Shown piece after piece: positions 16,982 to 25,970 of a stretch of DNA of 64,000 nucleotides. The stretch is taken from positions 2,047,501 to 2,111,500 of the forward strand of contig NZ_JAVIWJ010000001.1 of assembly GCF_034314105.1 (NCBI RefSeq), in the 5' to 3' direction. Within the stretch, counting starts at the first letter, position 1, and each line of letters opens with the position of its first letter. The position numbers and the translations under genes are program-made. The notes beneath the pieces are model-generated. The model was not told the origin of the DNA. It saw nothing but the letters and a program-made list of their open reading frames with translations, and made no database searches. Source of the stretch: Pseudomonas sp. AB6 (GTDB taxonomy: Bacteria > Pseudomonadota > Gammaproteobacteria > Pseudomonadales > Pseudomonadaceae).

Positions 16982-17815
16982 TCAAGTTCGGGCAAGGACC
17001 AGCTGTGGCGATTTTTCGGCATTGCGCGCCTTGTCGGAGAACAACAGACTGGTGTCCAGGTCTGCGCCGTACAGGCCGTTGAGAAACTCGGTACTGAGGG
17101 CCTCGGCGGCGCCATCGAAATGGATTCGGCCACCTTTAAGTGCCACGGCGCGCTGGCAATAACGCACGGCGTAATCCACTTGATGCAAGGTGACAACCAC
17201 AGTTTTGCCGTCGCGACGGTTGATGTCGGCGAGGATTTCCATGACGTTTCGGGCTGATTCGGGGTCCAGCGAGGCAATCGGTTCGTCGGCCAAAATAACT
17301 TCAGCACGCTGGGTCAGCGCCCGGGCGATTGCCACCCGTTGCTGCTGGCCGCCCGATAAGGTAGAGGCGCGCTGATCGGCAAAATCGGCTAAACCTACGC
17401 GGTCCAGAGACTCCATTGCCCGTTGTTTTTCCTCAGCGCTGAAAAGCCCTAGATTACCGCGCCAGCCGGGCATGCGACCCAGGCAGCCAAGCAACACGTT
17501 GTCCAATACGCTTAGACGATTAACCAGATTGAACTGCTGGAAGATGTAGCCAATATCAGAGCGCAGCCGACGGACATTACCGTTCAAGCGTCCGCATGCC
17601 TGCACTTCACGCCCCAAAACCTGAACGCTGCCGCCATTGTGTTTGTCACATCGGGCGAGCCCCGCCATGTGGCGCAATAGCGTGGACTTACCGGAACCAG
17701 AAGCACCGATCAGCGCGACCATTTCACCGGGTTGTATAGACAACGCAAGATCGATCAACGCGGTCTTGCGAGCAAAAGTCTTGTTCAGACGGTCGACATG
17801 GATAGCGGCTTTCAT
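16982..17815 (-). CDS. phnC: PhnC, phosphonate ABC transporter ATP-binding protein
   Basis: 277 residues from the ATG at 17815, which matches the family N-terminus ([14 protein letters not shown]) and has a GAGAGAAG site. An in-frame ATG at 17875 would add 20 residues and lacks a ribosome-binding site. Walker A is GASGSGKST, the signature LSGGQQQR and Walker [13 protein letters not shown]. It is the first gene of the thirteen-gene phn operon and lies about 95 bp downstream of the candidate PHO box. Confidence 0.92.
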   Translation of the reverse strand: MKAAIHVDRLNKTFARKTALIDLALSIQPGEMVALIGASGSGKSTLLRHMAGLARCDKHNGGSVQVLGREVQACGRLNGNVRRLRSDIGYIFQQFNLVNRLSVLDNVLLGCLGRMPGWRGNLGLFSAEEKQRAMESLDRVGLADFADQRASTLSGGQQQRVAIARALTQRAEVILADEPIASLDPESARNVMEILADINRRDGKTVVVTLHQVDYAVRYCQRAVALKGGRIHFDGAAEALSTEFLNGLYGADLDTSLLFSDKARNAEKSPQLVLART

Positions 17816-17909
17816 TGGCTTCTCTCTGTCCGGGTGAACAGCCTTTGCAGGACTGCGTTCGAGTGCGTCAGACATTAGAGAGCCTGTGTTTCAGTCCCAT
17901 TAACTGAAA

Positions 17910-17938
17910 ATGACAGTACGGTAACGGTTGGCTTACGG
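17910..17938 (-). promoter_or_regulatory. Candidate PHO box (PhoB site), three 7-bp repeats
   Basis: On the minus strand three 7-mers spaced 11 bp apart read CCGTAAG, CCGTTAC and CTGTCAT, separated by 4-bp spacers. PhoB half-sites follow CTGTCA(T/C) with this period. The third is a perfect half-site, the second matches 5 of 7 and the first is weaker. The position 95 bp upstream of phnC is right for phosphate-starvation activation. Confidence 0.6.
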
Positions 17939-18004
17939 TTTGAGATTGGCCCCGATAACGGCGTGCTGAGCCCGTGACTGCCGATCAGCGTATGGTGCTG
18001 TAAG

Positions 18005-18024
18005 GCCCGGCGTACGGGCTTTTT
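18005..18024 (+). terminator. Rho-independent terminator-like hairpin before the esterase gene
   Basis: GCCCG-GCGTA-CGGGC followed by TTTTT on the plus strand, ending 23 nt before the ATG at 18048. No gene ends just upstream on this strand. It may terminate a short leader or small RNA, or attenuate the esterase gene. Confidence 0.5.
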
Positions 18025-18047
18025 GTCGGAATTGGAGAGTTAGCCAC

Positions 18048-18944
18048 ATGTACACCGCGCCGCGTTTCAATGTTCTGTTGGTTATGTTACTGGGTGTTTT
18101 CCCTTTGATCGCACAGGCCGTTTCCATGCACCAACCGCCTGCGCAGTCAGCCTCCGAACCGACGTTAGCGGATCGCGGTTCTGCTTATTATCGGTTCGAG
18201 CGATTGCACCTCGATTCTATTGACGGCAAACGCCGCTACCGCCTGGAGCTGGCCATCCCCCGACGCGCGCCACCGGCAGCGGGTTATCCGGTGGTCTATT
18301 TACTGGACGGCAATAACGTCATGGCTGAACTACGTGACGATTGGCTCAGCGAACTGGATGCGGGCAATCCGCCGCTGCTGGTGATGGTCGGGTATGACAT
18401 TCAGGGACGCTATGACATGGACCTGCGAACCCGGGATTACACTGGGACCCGTTCGGCAGACTTTTTGAAAACCCTGATCACGCAAATCAAACCGCTGGTT
18501 GAAAAACAGCAATCTATCAATCACCTGCAGCAGATGCTGTGGGGGCATTCGTTTGGTGGATTGTTTGTGCTGTATGCGCTGTTTGAACAGCAGGGGGCGT
18601 TTCAAACCTGGTTTGCGGCCAGTCCTTCGCTCTGGTATCAACCGCAAACCTACGCTAAAGGTATCGGGTTTGCGGGGGTCGCCCAGGATTCAAAACAGCG
18701 GGTAGTGATAATGCGCGGTTCAAAAGAAGGGCGTCCGCCGGTGGCCTCGTTCGATGGCGGATCGTTGGAGCGAAGAAAAGCCATGGCAGCCGTGCCCGCA
18801 GACGCTAATCAACAGGTTGCTGAGCACTTGGCGACGTTGCCTGGGATGACAGCGAACTACAAAGAGTTTGAGGGGCTGGCCCATGGCCATATGTTTAATG
18901 CCGCCCTTTATCCGGCACTCAGAATGGCGGCGGGGTTGAAATAG
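18048..18944 (+). CDS. Periplasmic alpha/beta hydrolase, siderophore-esterase-like (IroE/PfeE type)
   Basis: 298 residues with a signal peptide (about 1-24, ending AQA). It shows the nucleophile elbow GHSFGG with Ser168, the oxyanion region YLLDGNN at about 84-90, and a C-terminal HGHMFN that supplies the catalytic His. This pattern fits the IroE/Fes/PfeE esterase family, which cleaves catecholate siderophore tri-lactones in the periplasm. An exact substrate cannot be assigned, and no catecholate receptor is adjacent. The ribosome-binding site is GGAGAG. It is divergent from the phn operon. Confidence 0.75.
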   Translation: MYTAPRFNVLLVMLLGVFPLIAQAVSMHQPPAQSASEPTLADRGSAYYRFERLHLDSIDGKRRYRLELAIPRRAPPAAGYPVVYLLDGNNVMAELRDDWLSELDAGNPPLLVMVGYDIQGRYDMDLRTRDYTGTRSADFLKTLITQIKPLVEKQQSINHLQQMLWGHSFGGLFVLYALFEQQGAFQTWFAASPSLWYQPQTYAKGIGFAGVAQDSKQRVVIMRGSKEGRPPVASFDGGSLERRKAMAAVPADANQQVAEHLATLPGMTANYKEFEGLAHGHMFNAALYPALRMAAGLK

Positions 18945-19046
18945 CTGTCTCGAACAAGTTCGGTCCCACTGATAAACCGCGATTCTTCGTGGTACCGAAT
19001 TTATTCTGGAAGCCTTGCCCCTGACGCGAGCAAACGAAGCGGGCTA

Positions 19047-20939
19047 TCAGATCCGAAATGTCCCGACCAAATGCTGCAACTTCGTTGCTTGCTGCTCCAA
19101 ATCAGCGCACGCCTCCAGCGTCGATTTCAAGTTATCGACCCCGGCTTGATTCAGTGTGTTGATTTGGGAAATATCAATATTGATCGACTCCACTACGGCG
19201 GTCTGCTCTTCCGTAGCAGTCGCCACCGACTGGTTCATGCCGTCGATCTCACTAATGCGCCCCGTCACGCTGCTCAACCGGTCACCGGCTTGGTTGGCGA
19301 TGGTAACGCTGGTTTCACTCTGACGCTGGCTTTCAGTCATAGTCACCACGGCCTGCCGTGCGCCGACTTGCAGCTCTTCAATCATCTTCTGCACTTGCTG
19401 CGCCGAATCTTGCGTACGGTGCGCCAAATTCCGCACTTCGTCAGCGACCACAGCAAATCCACGACCTGCTTCACCTGCCCTCGCCGCCTCGATGGCCGCG
19501 TTTAACGCCAGCAAATTAGTTTGCTGGGAGATGCTGGTGATCACCTCAAGAATCTGCCCGATGTTAACTGTCTTGTCGTTCAAGCTTTCGATGGTGTTGC
19601 AAGACTCGCTGATGTTGACTGACAGCAAGTTCATTGCCTGTATTGTCTGCTGCACTACCTTCTGACCGTCGCCAGCGAGCTGACTGGCGTCGCTGGAATG
19701 CTGAGAAGCCAAGGCTGCGTTTTGCGCAATTTCCTGCGCGGCGGCCCCTAGCTCGTTGATGGCGGCGGCAACACTGCTGGTTCGATTGGCTTGTTCGTCC
19801 GAGTTGACCATCGACGAGTTCGACGCACAGACCACGCGCGCAGCGACTTCACTGAGATGCGCAGCCGTACCCGCCACTTCTCGAATAGAACCATGGATGC
19901 GTCCGACAAAGTGGTTGAACGACTCCGCCAGCGCGCCGAACTCATCCTGAGCCTCGATGGCTAAACGTTTGGTCAAATCACCTTCTCCGTCTGCAATGTC
20001 GCGCATGGCGCGACCCATTTGATGCAACGGTTGCATCAGCACCCGGATCAAAAAGCCCAGCAATAACACCACCACAACCACAATGATGATCATTGCCGTC
20101 AGTGCGGAGGTGCGAAACTCACTGAGCATCGAATATGCGGCGTCTTGATCGAGCACCAGCGCTACATACCAGTTCGCCGACGACAGGCCCTCAACGTGGG
20201 TGAACGAGATAAATTCAGACTTGCCTTGCGCTGTGACCTCGACCACTCCCGGCGCGATTTTCGGGGTGCCGACGGGGTACGCATCGCTAAGATTCTTCAA
20301 TACCAACTTGCTGTCGGGGTGAATCAATATCTTGCCGTCGCCACTGACGATGAAAGCATAACCATGACCGCCAAAGTTCAGGGCGTTGATAGTGCTACTG
20401 ATGCTATCCAGCGCGATATCGGCGCCTGCTACACCGACGAACTGGTTGTCATGCTTGACCGGTAACGCCAAGGTGACGACCAACTTGCCAGAAGATGCCG
20501 CGATGTAGGGTTCGGTCACAATAGTGCTTTGAGCACTCACCGCCGCCTTATACCAACCGCGCTGGCGCGGATCGTAATCACTCGCGCGATTGCCCGCAGG
20601 AACTGAAAACATTACGCCGTCACTGGAACCGAAATAACTTAACTGGAAGTTGTCGGCATACGCAGGCAGACCCACCGCGCGCTGAAGAGTAGGCGTCGCA
20701 GTGCCATCGACGGCAATTTGTTGCGCCATGGATTGCAGCAGCTGGGTCCGGCTTTCCAGCCAAGTCTGAATGTTGTGGGTGGTTAGATTGCCCAGCTGTT
20801 GCAGTTCCAAAAACACATTGGCCTTCAGCGTTTCGCGTTGTCGGAAGTCGTTCACGACAATGAAAGCGGAAAAGGCGACCACGATAATTAACGTGGCGGC
20901 CAGCAGAATTTTCTTGCTGAAGCCCAAATTTTTGATCAT
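19047..20939 (-). CDS. Methyl-accepting chemotaxis protein with dCache amino-acid sensor domain (PctA-like)
   Basis: 630 residues from the ATG at 20939, whose [15 protein letters not shown] start matches PctA/B/C receptors. Membrane helix 1 lies at about 10-30 and a periplasmic dCache_1 domain at about 35-275. A second helix, a HAMP domain and a signalling domain follow; the hairpin tip is [30 protein letters not shown]. The sensor carries the amino-acid-binding pattern [10 protein letters not shown]...EPY...GADIAL (Tyr, Arg, Trp, Tyr, Tyr, Asp), so L-amino acids are the expected ligands. The C-terminus lacks a CheR-tethering pentapeptide. Confidence 0.9.
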   Translation of the reverse strand: MIKNLGFSKKILLAATLIIVVAFSAFIVVNDFRQRETLKANVFLELQQLGNLTTHNIQTWLESRTQLLQSMAQQIAVDGTATPTLQRAVGLPAYADNFQLSYFGSSDGVMFSVPAGNRASDYDPRQRGWYKAAVSAQSTIVTEPYIAASSGKLVVTLALPVKHDNQFVGVAGADIALDSISSTINALNFGGHGYAFIVSGDGKILIHPDSKLVLKNLSDAYPVGTPKIAPGVVEVTAQGKSEFISFTHVEGLSSANWYVALVLDQDAAYSMLSEFRTSALTAMIIIVVVVVLLLGFLIRVLMQPLHQMGRAMRDIADGEGDLTKRLAIEAQDEFGALAESFNHFVGRIHGSIREVAGTAAHLSEVAARVVCASNSSMVNSDEQANRTSSVAAAINELGAAAQEIAQNAALASQHSSDASQLAGDGQKVVQQTIQAMNLLSVNISESCNTIESLNDKTVNIGQILEVITSISQQTNLLALNAAIEAARAGEAGRGFAVVADEVRNLAHRTQDSAQQVQKMIEELQVGARQAVVTMTESQRQSETSVTIANQAGDRLSSVTGRISEIDGMNQSVATATEEQTAVVESINIDISQINTLNQAGVDNLKSTLEACADLEQQATKLQHLVGTFRI

Positions 20940-21195
20940 ACGAAACGTATCCGGCATAAAAGACAGCAATGGCGAGCGCACAAACCATGCGCACACGGAG
21001 ATTGCGATGCAGCGTTGTACGGCTTTATGTCAACAAAAGGAAGAGTAATCGTCGTTCCCAAGAGGTTCATTCACAGAGGGTGCTTTGGCGCGACCAACAC
21101 CGTCCTTGCAATCACTTCAAACGGATACGGTGCAGACCATGTGAAAGACGGTCGAGAGTGAATAATTCAATGCGCCACGTAGGATTTAGCACGCC

Positions 21196-23091
21196 TCAAA
21201 CGTGCGGATCATTGGGCGGTTTGACGGCTGGAACTGCATATTGCGGTTTCAGCTTGCCGTCTTTGTCGAGCAACCAGGCGTCCAGGATTTGGCGCACCAC
21301 GGGCCCCGCAACACGGCCCCCGGCCTCACCGTTTTCAATCATCACCGAGACCACTATTTTCGGTTTTTCAGCGGGGGCGAAACCGACGAACAAGGCATTG
21401 TCACGGTTACGTTCCAGAGTCTTCAAGCGGTTGTAACGCTCACCCTGTTTGATCGCAACCACTTGCGCTGTACCGCTTTTACCAGCAATTCGATATTGCA
21501 CACCCACGGCCGCCGCACGGGCGATGCCTCGTGGATCGTGCATCACCATCTGCATACCGTGATTGACCTGCTCCCAATCGGCACTATTGTGCAGGACGAT
21601 ATTGGGCATCGGGTGCTCGTCAATCGGCATTACGCCGCCCACGGTTTTCGCCAAGTGCGGGCGGATCCATACGCCTTTGTTAGCGATGAGCGAGGTGGCC
21701 TGAGCCAATTGCAAAGGAGTGACCTGCATATAGCCCTGTCCGATACCAAGAATGACCGTTTCACCGGGAAACCAAACTTGTCGTCGAGTAGCCCGTTTCC
21801 ATTCACGGGACGGCATCAAGCCCGGCGCTTCTTCGAACATGTCCAGTGAGACCTTCTGTCCAAGGCCAAACATTGTCATGTAGTCATGCATCCGATCGAT
21901 GCCAAGCTTGTGAGCCAAGGTATAAAAGTAGGTGTCATTGGAGCGCATGATCGCCACATCCATATCCACCCAGCCATCCCCGCTGTGGTTCCAATTACGG
22001 TATTTATGGTCGTAATCCGGTAGCTGGAAATATCCGGGGTCAAACACTCGAGCCTGTGGCGTTATTACACCGCTATCGAGTCCGGCAATGGCCACCTCAG
22101 GTTTAATCGTCGAACCTGGGGCATACAAACCGCGCAGCACACGGTTGAACAACGGCCGGTCAACCGAATCGCGCAGCGCTGCGTATTCCTTGAAACTGAT
22201 ACCGGTGACGAACAGATTCGGATCGAAACTAGGCTTGCTGACCATCGCCAGCACCTCGCCGGTCTCAGGTTCCAGTGCCACCACCGATCCACGGCGATCG
22301 CCCAACGCCTCTTCGGCGGCTTCTTGCAAATGCACGTCCAGGCTCAAAACAATATTTTTGCCGGGGATCGGGTCCGTGTGTTTAAGCACGCGCAGCACCC
22401 GGCCTTGGGCATTGGTCTCGACTTCTTCATAGCCCACTCGCCCGTGCAGCTCAGACTCGTAGAATTTTTCAATACCGGTCTTACCGATGGATTGAGTGCC
22501 TCGGTATTCAACAGAATCCAGTTGTTTGGATTCTTTTTCGTTGATCCGGCCCACGTAACCAATCGAGTGGGCAAAATGCTCGCCAAACGGATAATGCCGA
22601 ACGAACTGCGGCTCGACGTCTATACCTGGCAGCCGGAATTGGTTGACGGCAACTAACGCTATTTGCTCTTCGGTCAACTCATACAGCAGTGTCACCGGAT
22701 CAAAATGGTGGCGCGCCTGCTTCAGGTCTTTGTCGAACAGAATGCGGTCTTCTTCCGGCAAGCTGAGAATACTGATCAGCGAGTCCAATACCTGACTCCA
22801 ATCCCCGGAACGCTCACGGGTCATGATCAGGTTGAAACTCGGTCGGTTGTCGGCCAGCACAGTACCGTTACGGTCGTAGATGACGCCCCGCTCTGGGGTG
22901 ATCGGCAGCACATGAACCCGGTTGTTTTCGGAAATGGTTGAGTGGTAGGCGAATTCGGTGACTTGGAGAAAGTACATTCTGCCGACCAGAATGCAGCTCA
23001 AAATGGTGACTAACAGACCACAGGCCGCCAATCTTTTATTGACCAGCTGCGTTTCTTTCTCATGGTCTTTTAAAGGAATCGGATCGGGCAT
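21196..23091 (-). CDS. mrdA: Penicillin-binding protein 2 paralogue (peptidoglycan transpeptidase)
   Basis: 631 residues from the ATG at 23091 (GAGAAG upstream). It has a short cytosolic N-terminus, a membrane anchor at about 22-42, a pedestal domain (ITPERGVIYDRNGTVLADNRPSF) and a transpeptidase domain. The active-site motifs are STIK with Ser327, SND at 384-386 and KSGT at 538-541, all intact. PBP2 cross-links wall during elongation with RodA. The usual partners rodA, rlpA and dacA are not beside it, so this is probably a second, stand-alone copy. The symbol is given by family only. Confidence 0.88.
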   Translation of the reverse strand: MPDPIPLKDHEKETQLVNKRLAACGLLVTILSCILVGRMYFLQVTEFAYHSTISENNRVHVLPITPERGVIYDRNGTVLADNRPSFNLIMTRERSGDWSQVLDSLISILSLPEEDRILFDKDLKQARHHFDPVTLLYELTEEQIALVAVNQFRLPGIDVEPQFVRHYPFGEHFAHSIGYVGRINEKESKQLDSVEYRGTQSIGKTGIEKFYESELHGRVGYEEVETNAQGRVLRVLKHTDPIPGKNIVLSLDVHLQEAAEEALGDRRGSVVALEPETGEVLAMVSKPSFDPNLFVTGISFKEYAALRDSVDRPLFNRVLRGLYAPGSTIKPEVAIAGLDSGVITPQARVFDPGYFQLPDYDHKYRNWNHSGDGWVDMDVAIMRSNDTYFYTLAHKLGIDRMHDYMTMFGLGQKVSLDMFEEAPGLMPSREWKRATRRQVWFPGETVILGIGQGYMQVTPLQLAQATSLIANKGVWIRPHLAKTVGGVMPIDEHPMPNIVLHNSADWEQVNHGMQMVMHDPRGIARAAAVGVQYRIAGKSGTAQVVAIKQGERYNRLKTLERNRDNALFVGFAPAEKPKIVVSVMIENGEAGGRVAGPVVRQILDAWLLDKDGKLKPQYAVPAVKPPNDPHV

Positions 23092-23208
23092 TGCTACAGC
23101 TTCTCGTATAAAAAGGGGCATTTATCACAAATTGTGACGCACGATACCAAGAAGTACGGACCAATATAGATTCATCTGCCGGACGTATCCTTTGGACGTG
23201 GTGCGCCA

Positions 23209-23243
23209 GCGTGTAAACCATCGTAGTTTTTTGGTTTACACGC
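23209..23243. promoter_or_regulatory. Perfect 12-bp inverted repeat in the PBP2-araH gap
   Basis: GCGTGTAAACCA (23209-23220) and TGGTTTACACGC (23232-23243) are exact inverted complements with 11 nt between. It lies about 118 bp upstream of the PBP2 start and 112 bp downstream of araH. There is no T-tract, so an operator or a weak terminator are both possible. Confidence 0.4.
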
Positions 23244-23354
23244 ACGGTTACGGATGCAGGAACGGTAGGGTGTGGCGCGAATGCCCACGCGAGGATTGTA
23301 GGAGTTAAACCGTATTTTAAATCCGTGCTTGCAAATGAAATCTGAAGTTTAAGA

Positions 23355-24320
23355 TCAGCGCCGTTTCATTCGGTCGATGATCACTGCGATCAGCAGAATC
23401 GTTCCGCGAATGACGTATTGATAAAAGGTGTCGATGTTCTTCAAGTTCATTGCATTTTCGATGATCGCAAGAATCAGCACCCCGGCGATGACATGCCGAA
23501 TCATGCCAATGCCGCCGCTCAGGGACACCCCGCCCAGCACGCATGCCGAAATCACCGTCAGCTCAAAGCCTTGACCAATCATCGGTTGACCGGAGGTCAT
23601 GCGCGAAGCCAATACCACCCCGGCCAACGCACCGATTAAACCATGCACCGCGAAGATGATGATTTTGGTTCGATCAACGTGTACGCCAGCGAGCAGCGCA
23701 GCTTCCTGATTACCCCCAATGGCCATGGTGTTGCGCCCGTAGGTGGTGTAATTCAGCAGCCAACCAAAGAACAAGAAGCACAACACGGTGATCACAATCG
23801 GCACCGGAACCCCATAGATTTGGCCATTACCAAAAACGAAAAAACCCTCATTCATCACTCCCACCGCTTTACCGTTGGAGAAGATGTAAGCCAAGCCGCG
23901 TACGATTTGCATGGTTGCCAACGTCGCAATCAGCGCATTTATGCGCAATTTGGCGATCACAATGCCGTTAACCAATCCCACCACCAAGCCCATGGCGAGG
24001 GCCGCGCAAACGCCCAGGAATACGCTGTTGGTGTCGCGAATAACCAAACCCGCTACCACCCCCGCACAGGCAATGACCGACCCTACCGACAAGTCAAAAT
24101 GTCCGGATGCCAGGCAAAACAACATGGTGCACGCGGCGATCCCGACGGTGGACACCGCCAACCCTAGGCCGCGCATGTTTAAGGACGACATGAAGTTATC
24201 GATGAACAGTGCACAAAGCACAAAGATGGTCAGCGCAGCGAGAAGCATGACCCAGTCGTCGAAAAAACGACGCAGATTCAGTCGTAGTCGAGGAGCGGGC
24301 AGGCTATTTTCTTGTGACAT
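23355..24320 (-). CDS. araH: AraH, L-arabinose ABC transporter permease
   Basis: 321 residues from the ATG at 24320. It is highly hydrophobic, with about ten membrane helices as in BPD_transp_2 sugar permeases. The family block GGNQEAALLAGVHVDRTKI and CLASGHFDLSVGSVIACAGVVAG are visible. It forms the inner-membrane pore for arabinose with AraG. It is the last gene of araFGH, 42 bp after araG. Confidence 0.93.
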   Translation of the reverse strand: MSQENSLPAPRLRLNLRRFFDDWVMLLAALTIFVLCALFIDNFMSSLNMRGLGLAVSTVGIAACTMLFCLASGHFDLSVGSVIACAGVVAGLVIRDTNSVFLGVCAALAMGLVVGLVNGIVIAKLRINALIATLATMQIVRGLAYIFSNGKAVGVMNEGFFVFGNGQIYGVPVPIVITVLCFLFFGWLLNYTTYGRNTMAIGGNQEAALLAGVHVDRTKIIIFAVHGLIGALAGVVLASRMTSGQPMIGQGFELTVISACVLGGVSLSGGIGMIRHVIAGVLILAIIENAMNLKNIDTFYQYVIRGTILLIAVIIDRMKRR

Positions 24321-24362
24321 ATGTACCTCGTTTATATTTTTTCTAGTCAGCCACATAAGTAA

Positions 24363-25877
24363 TTACCCGCGTGAGCGCGGAAGTGCCAATTGCAACAACC
24401 GCGACTCATCCGCTTGGTCACGAGACAGTTCGCCAGTGATAGCCCCTTCGCTCATCACCAAAATACGGTCGGAAATCCCCATAACTTCCATCAAGTCACT
24501 GGAGACGACAATCACTGCGATTCCGCTTGCAGCGAGCTTGTGAATGATTTGGTAAATTTCAGCTTTGGCCCCGATATCGATTCCGCGCGTCGGTTCATCA
24601 AGCAGCAATACTTTCATCGGCATCGACAACCAACGGCCCAAAATCACCTTTTGCTGATTGCCACCTGATAGATAGATTATCTGCTGGTCGGGCGATGGGG
24701 TTTTGATGTTCAGAGCACGAATTTGTTTGTCGGCGTTTTCACTTTCCCAACGCCCCTGAATCAGGCAACCCAAAGTGGCGTGGTTGCGACGTGCGCCCAT
24801 ATTGATGTTTTCGGCCACACTGGACAGCGGCACGATGCCTTCTTTTTTGCGGTCTTCGGGGCACAACAGCACGCCTGCGGCAATCGCATCGCGGGGCGAG
24901 TTCAACGTCAACGGCTTGCCTTCCAGCTGCAATTCGCCGCTTTTGCTGCGGGCCAGCCCTGAGAGTAAACGCAGCAGCTCGGTGCGCCCCGCTCCGACCA
25001 GTCCAAAGAAGCCTAGTATTTCGCCCTTGTCCACCGAAAAGCTAACCGGCTCCTGCAAGCCATGGCCCAGCAGACCTTTGACCCGGAGCGCCGTCCCTTG
25101 ATGCTCCCGAGGCCGATAGTCGTAAATATCCTGAATATCGCGACCCACCATGCAGGTCACTAGTTGGTCATGGCTCAAGTCGCTCATGTGTTCAAAGGTG
25201 CGGACGAAACGGCCGTCCTTGAACACCGTAACAGCGTCGCAAATGCGGAAAATTTCTTCCATCCGGTGCGACACATACAAAATCACCCGCCCTTCATCAC
25301 GCAGCTTGGCGATGATGGCCATCAAACGTTCGATTTCACGCGCCGACAAACTGCTGGTCGGTTCATCAAAGGCGATGACGTGGGCGTTGTGCGACATGGC
25401 TTTAGCGATTTCAACCAACTGCCGCTGCCCCAGTGACAAATCACCGAGCCGGGTTGATGGGTCAATTTCATCCGCCAGGCCTGTGAGCAATTCCCGTGCC
25501 CGACGCAACATGGCGCGTCGATTGACAACGCCGAAGCGCGACGGCATATGACCCAATAGCAGGTTTTCTGCCACGGTCATTTCCGGAACCAGTTGCAACT
25601 CCTGGTGGATCACCGCGACACCGCCAGCAATGCTGTCCGCTGCCGACTTGAAATGCATGGTGCGGTCACCGATCTGCAAGTTACCGCTGTTGGGCTGATA
25701 GGAACCGCCGAGAATTTTCAACAGCGTTGACTTGCCCGCGCCATTCTCGCCCATCAGTGCATGTACTTGATGAGGCCGAGCGACAAAACTGATTTCAGAA
25801 AGCGCACGCACACCCGGGAAAACCTTGCCGATATCATTGAACCGCAGACTTTCGCCCGCTTGCTGTTGTTCCAACAT
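24363..25877 (-). CDS. araG: AraG, L-arabinose ABC transporter ATP-binding protein
   Basis: 504 residues with two fused nucleotide-binding domains. The first has Walker A GENGAGKST at about 43-51, signature LSLGQRQ and Walker B VIAFDEPTSSLS. The second has the degenerate P-loop GLVGAGRTEL and the signature LSGGNQQK, as usual in sugar-importer ATPases. Translation starts just after a large intercistronic hairpin; GAGGTGG serves as ribosome-binding site. Confidence 0.95.
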   Translation of the reverse strand: MLEQQQAGESLRFNDIGKVFPGVRALSEISFVARPHQVHALMGENGAGKSTLLKILGGSYQPNSGNLQIGDRTMHFKSAADSIAGGVAVIHQELQLVPEMTVAENLLLGHMPSRFGVVNRRAMLRRARELLTGLADEIDPSTRLGDLSLGQRQLVEIAKAMSHNAHVIAFDEPTSSLSAREIERLMAIIAKLRDEGRVILYVSHRMEEIFRICDAVTVFKDGRFVRTFEHMSDLSHDQLVTCMVGRDIQDIYDYRPREHQGTALRVKGLLGHGLQEPVSFSVDKGEILGFFGLVGAGRTELLRLLSGLARSKSGELQLEGKPLTLNSPRDAIAAGVLLCPEDRKKEGIVPLSSVAENINMGARRNHATLGCLIQGRWESENADKQIRALNIKTPSPDQQIIYLSGGNQQKVILGRWLSMPMKVLLLDEPTRGIDIGAKAEIYQIIHKLAASGIAVIVVSSDLMEVMGISDRILVMSEGAITGELSRDQADESRLLQLALPRSRG

Positions 25878-25890
25878 GAAACCACCTCTT

Positions 25891-25917
25891 ACCTCGCTCC
25901 GGCGGCCGGAACGAGGT
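25891..25917 (-). terminator. Intercistronic stem-loop between araF and araG
   Basis: ACCTCGCTCCGG and CCGGAACGAGGT pair over 11 of 12 positions with a 3-nt loop. It lies 53 bp after the araF stop and 14 bp before araG, without a T-tract. Such hairpins typically protect the binding-protein message from 3' decay, giving more AraF than AraG/AraH. Confidence 0.6.
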
Positions 25918-25970
25918 CTTACAGATGCCAGCCTGAACAGCCAGGCGCGCCAGGACAGAACAGACTCGGC

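Noticed and set aside
14309..17815. Search for phnO or a second phnE in the phn operon
   Set aside because: No acetyltransferase frame or duplicate permease is present; the gaps are too small.
21202..21849. 215-codon plus-strand frame
   Set aside because: Antisense to PBP2 motifs; composition explained by the opposite gene.
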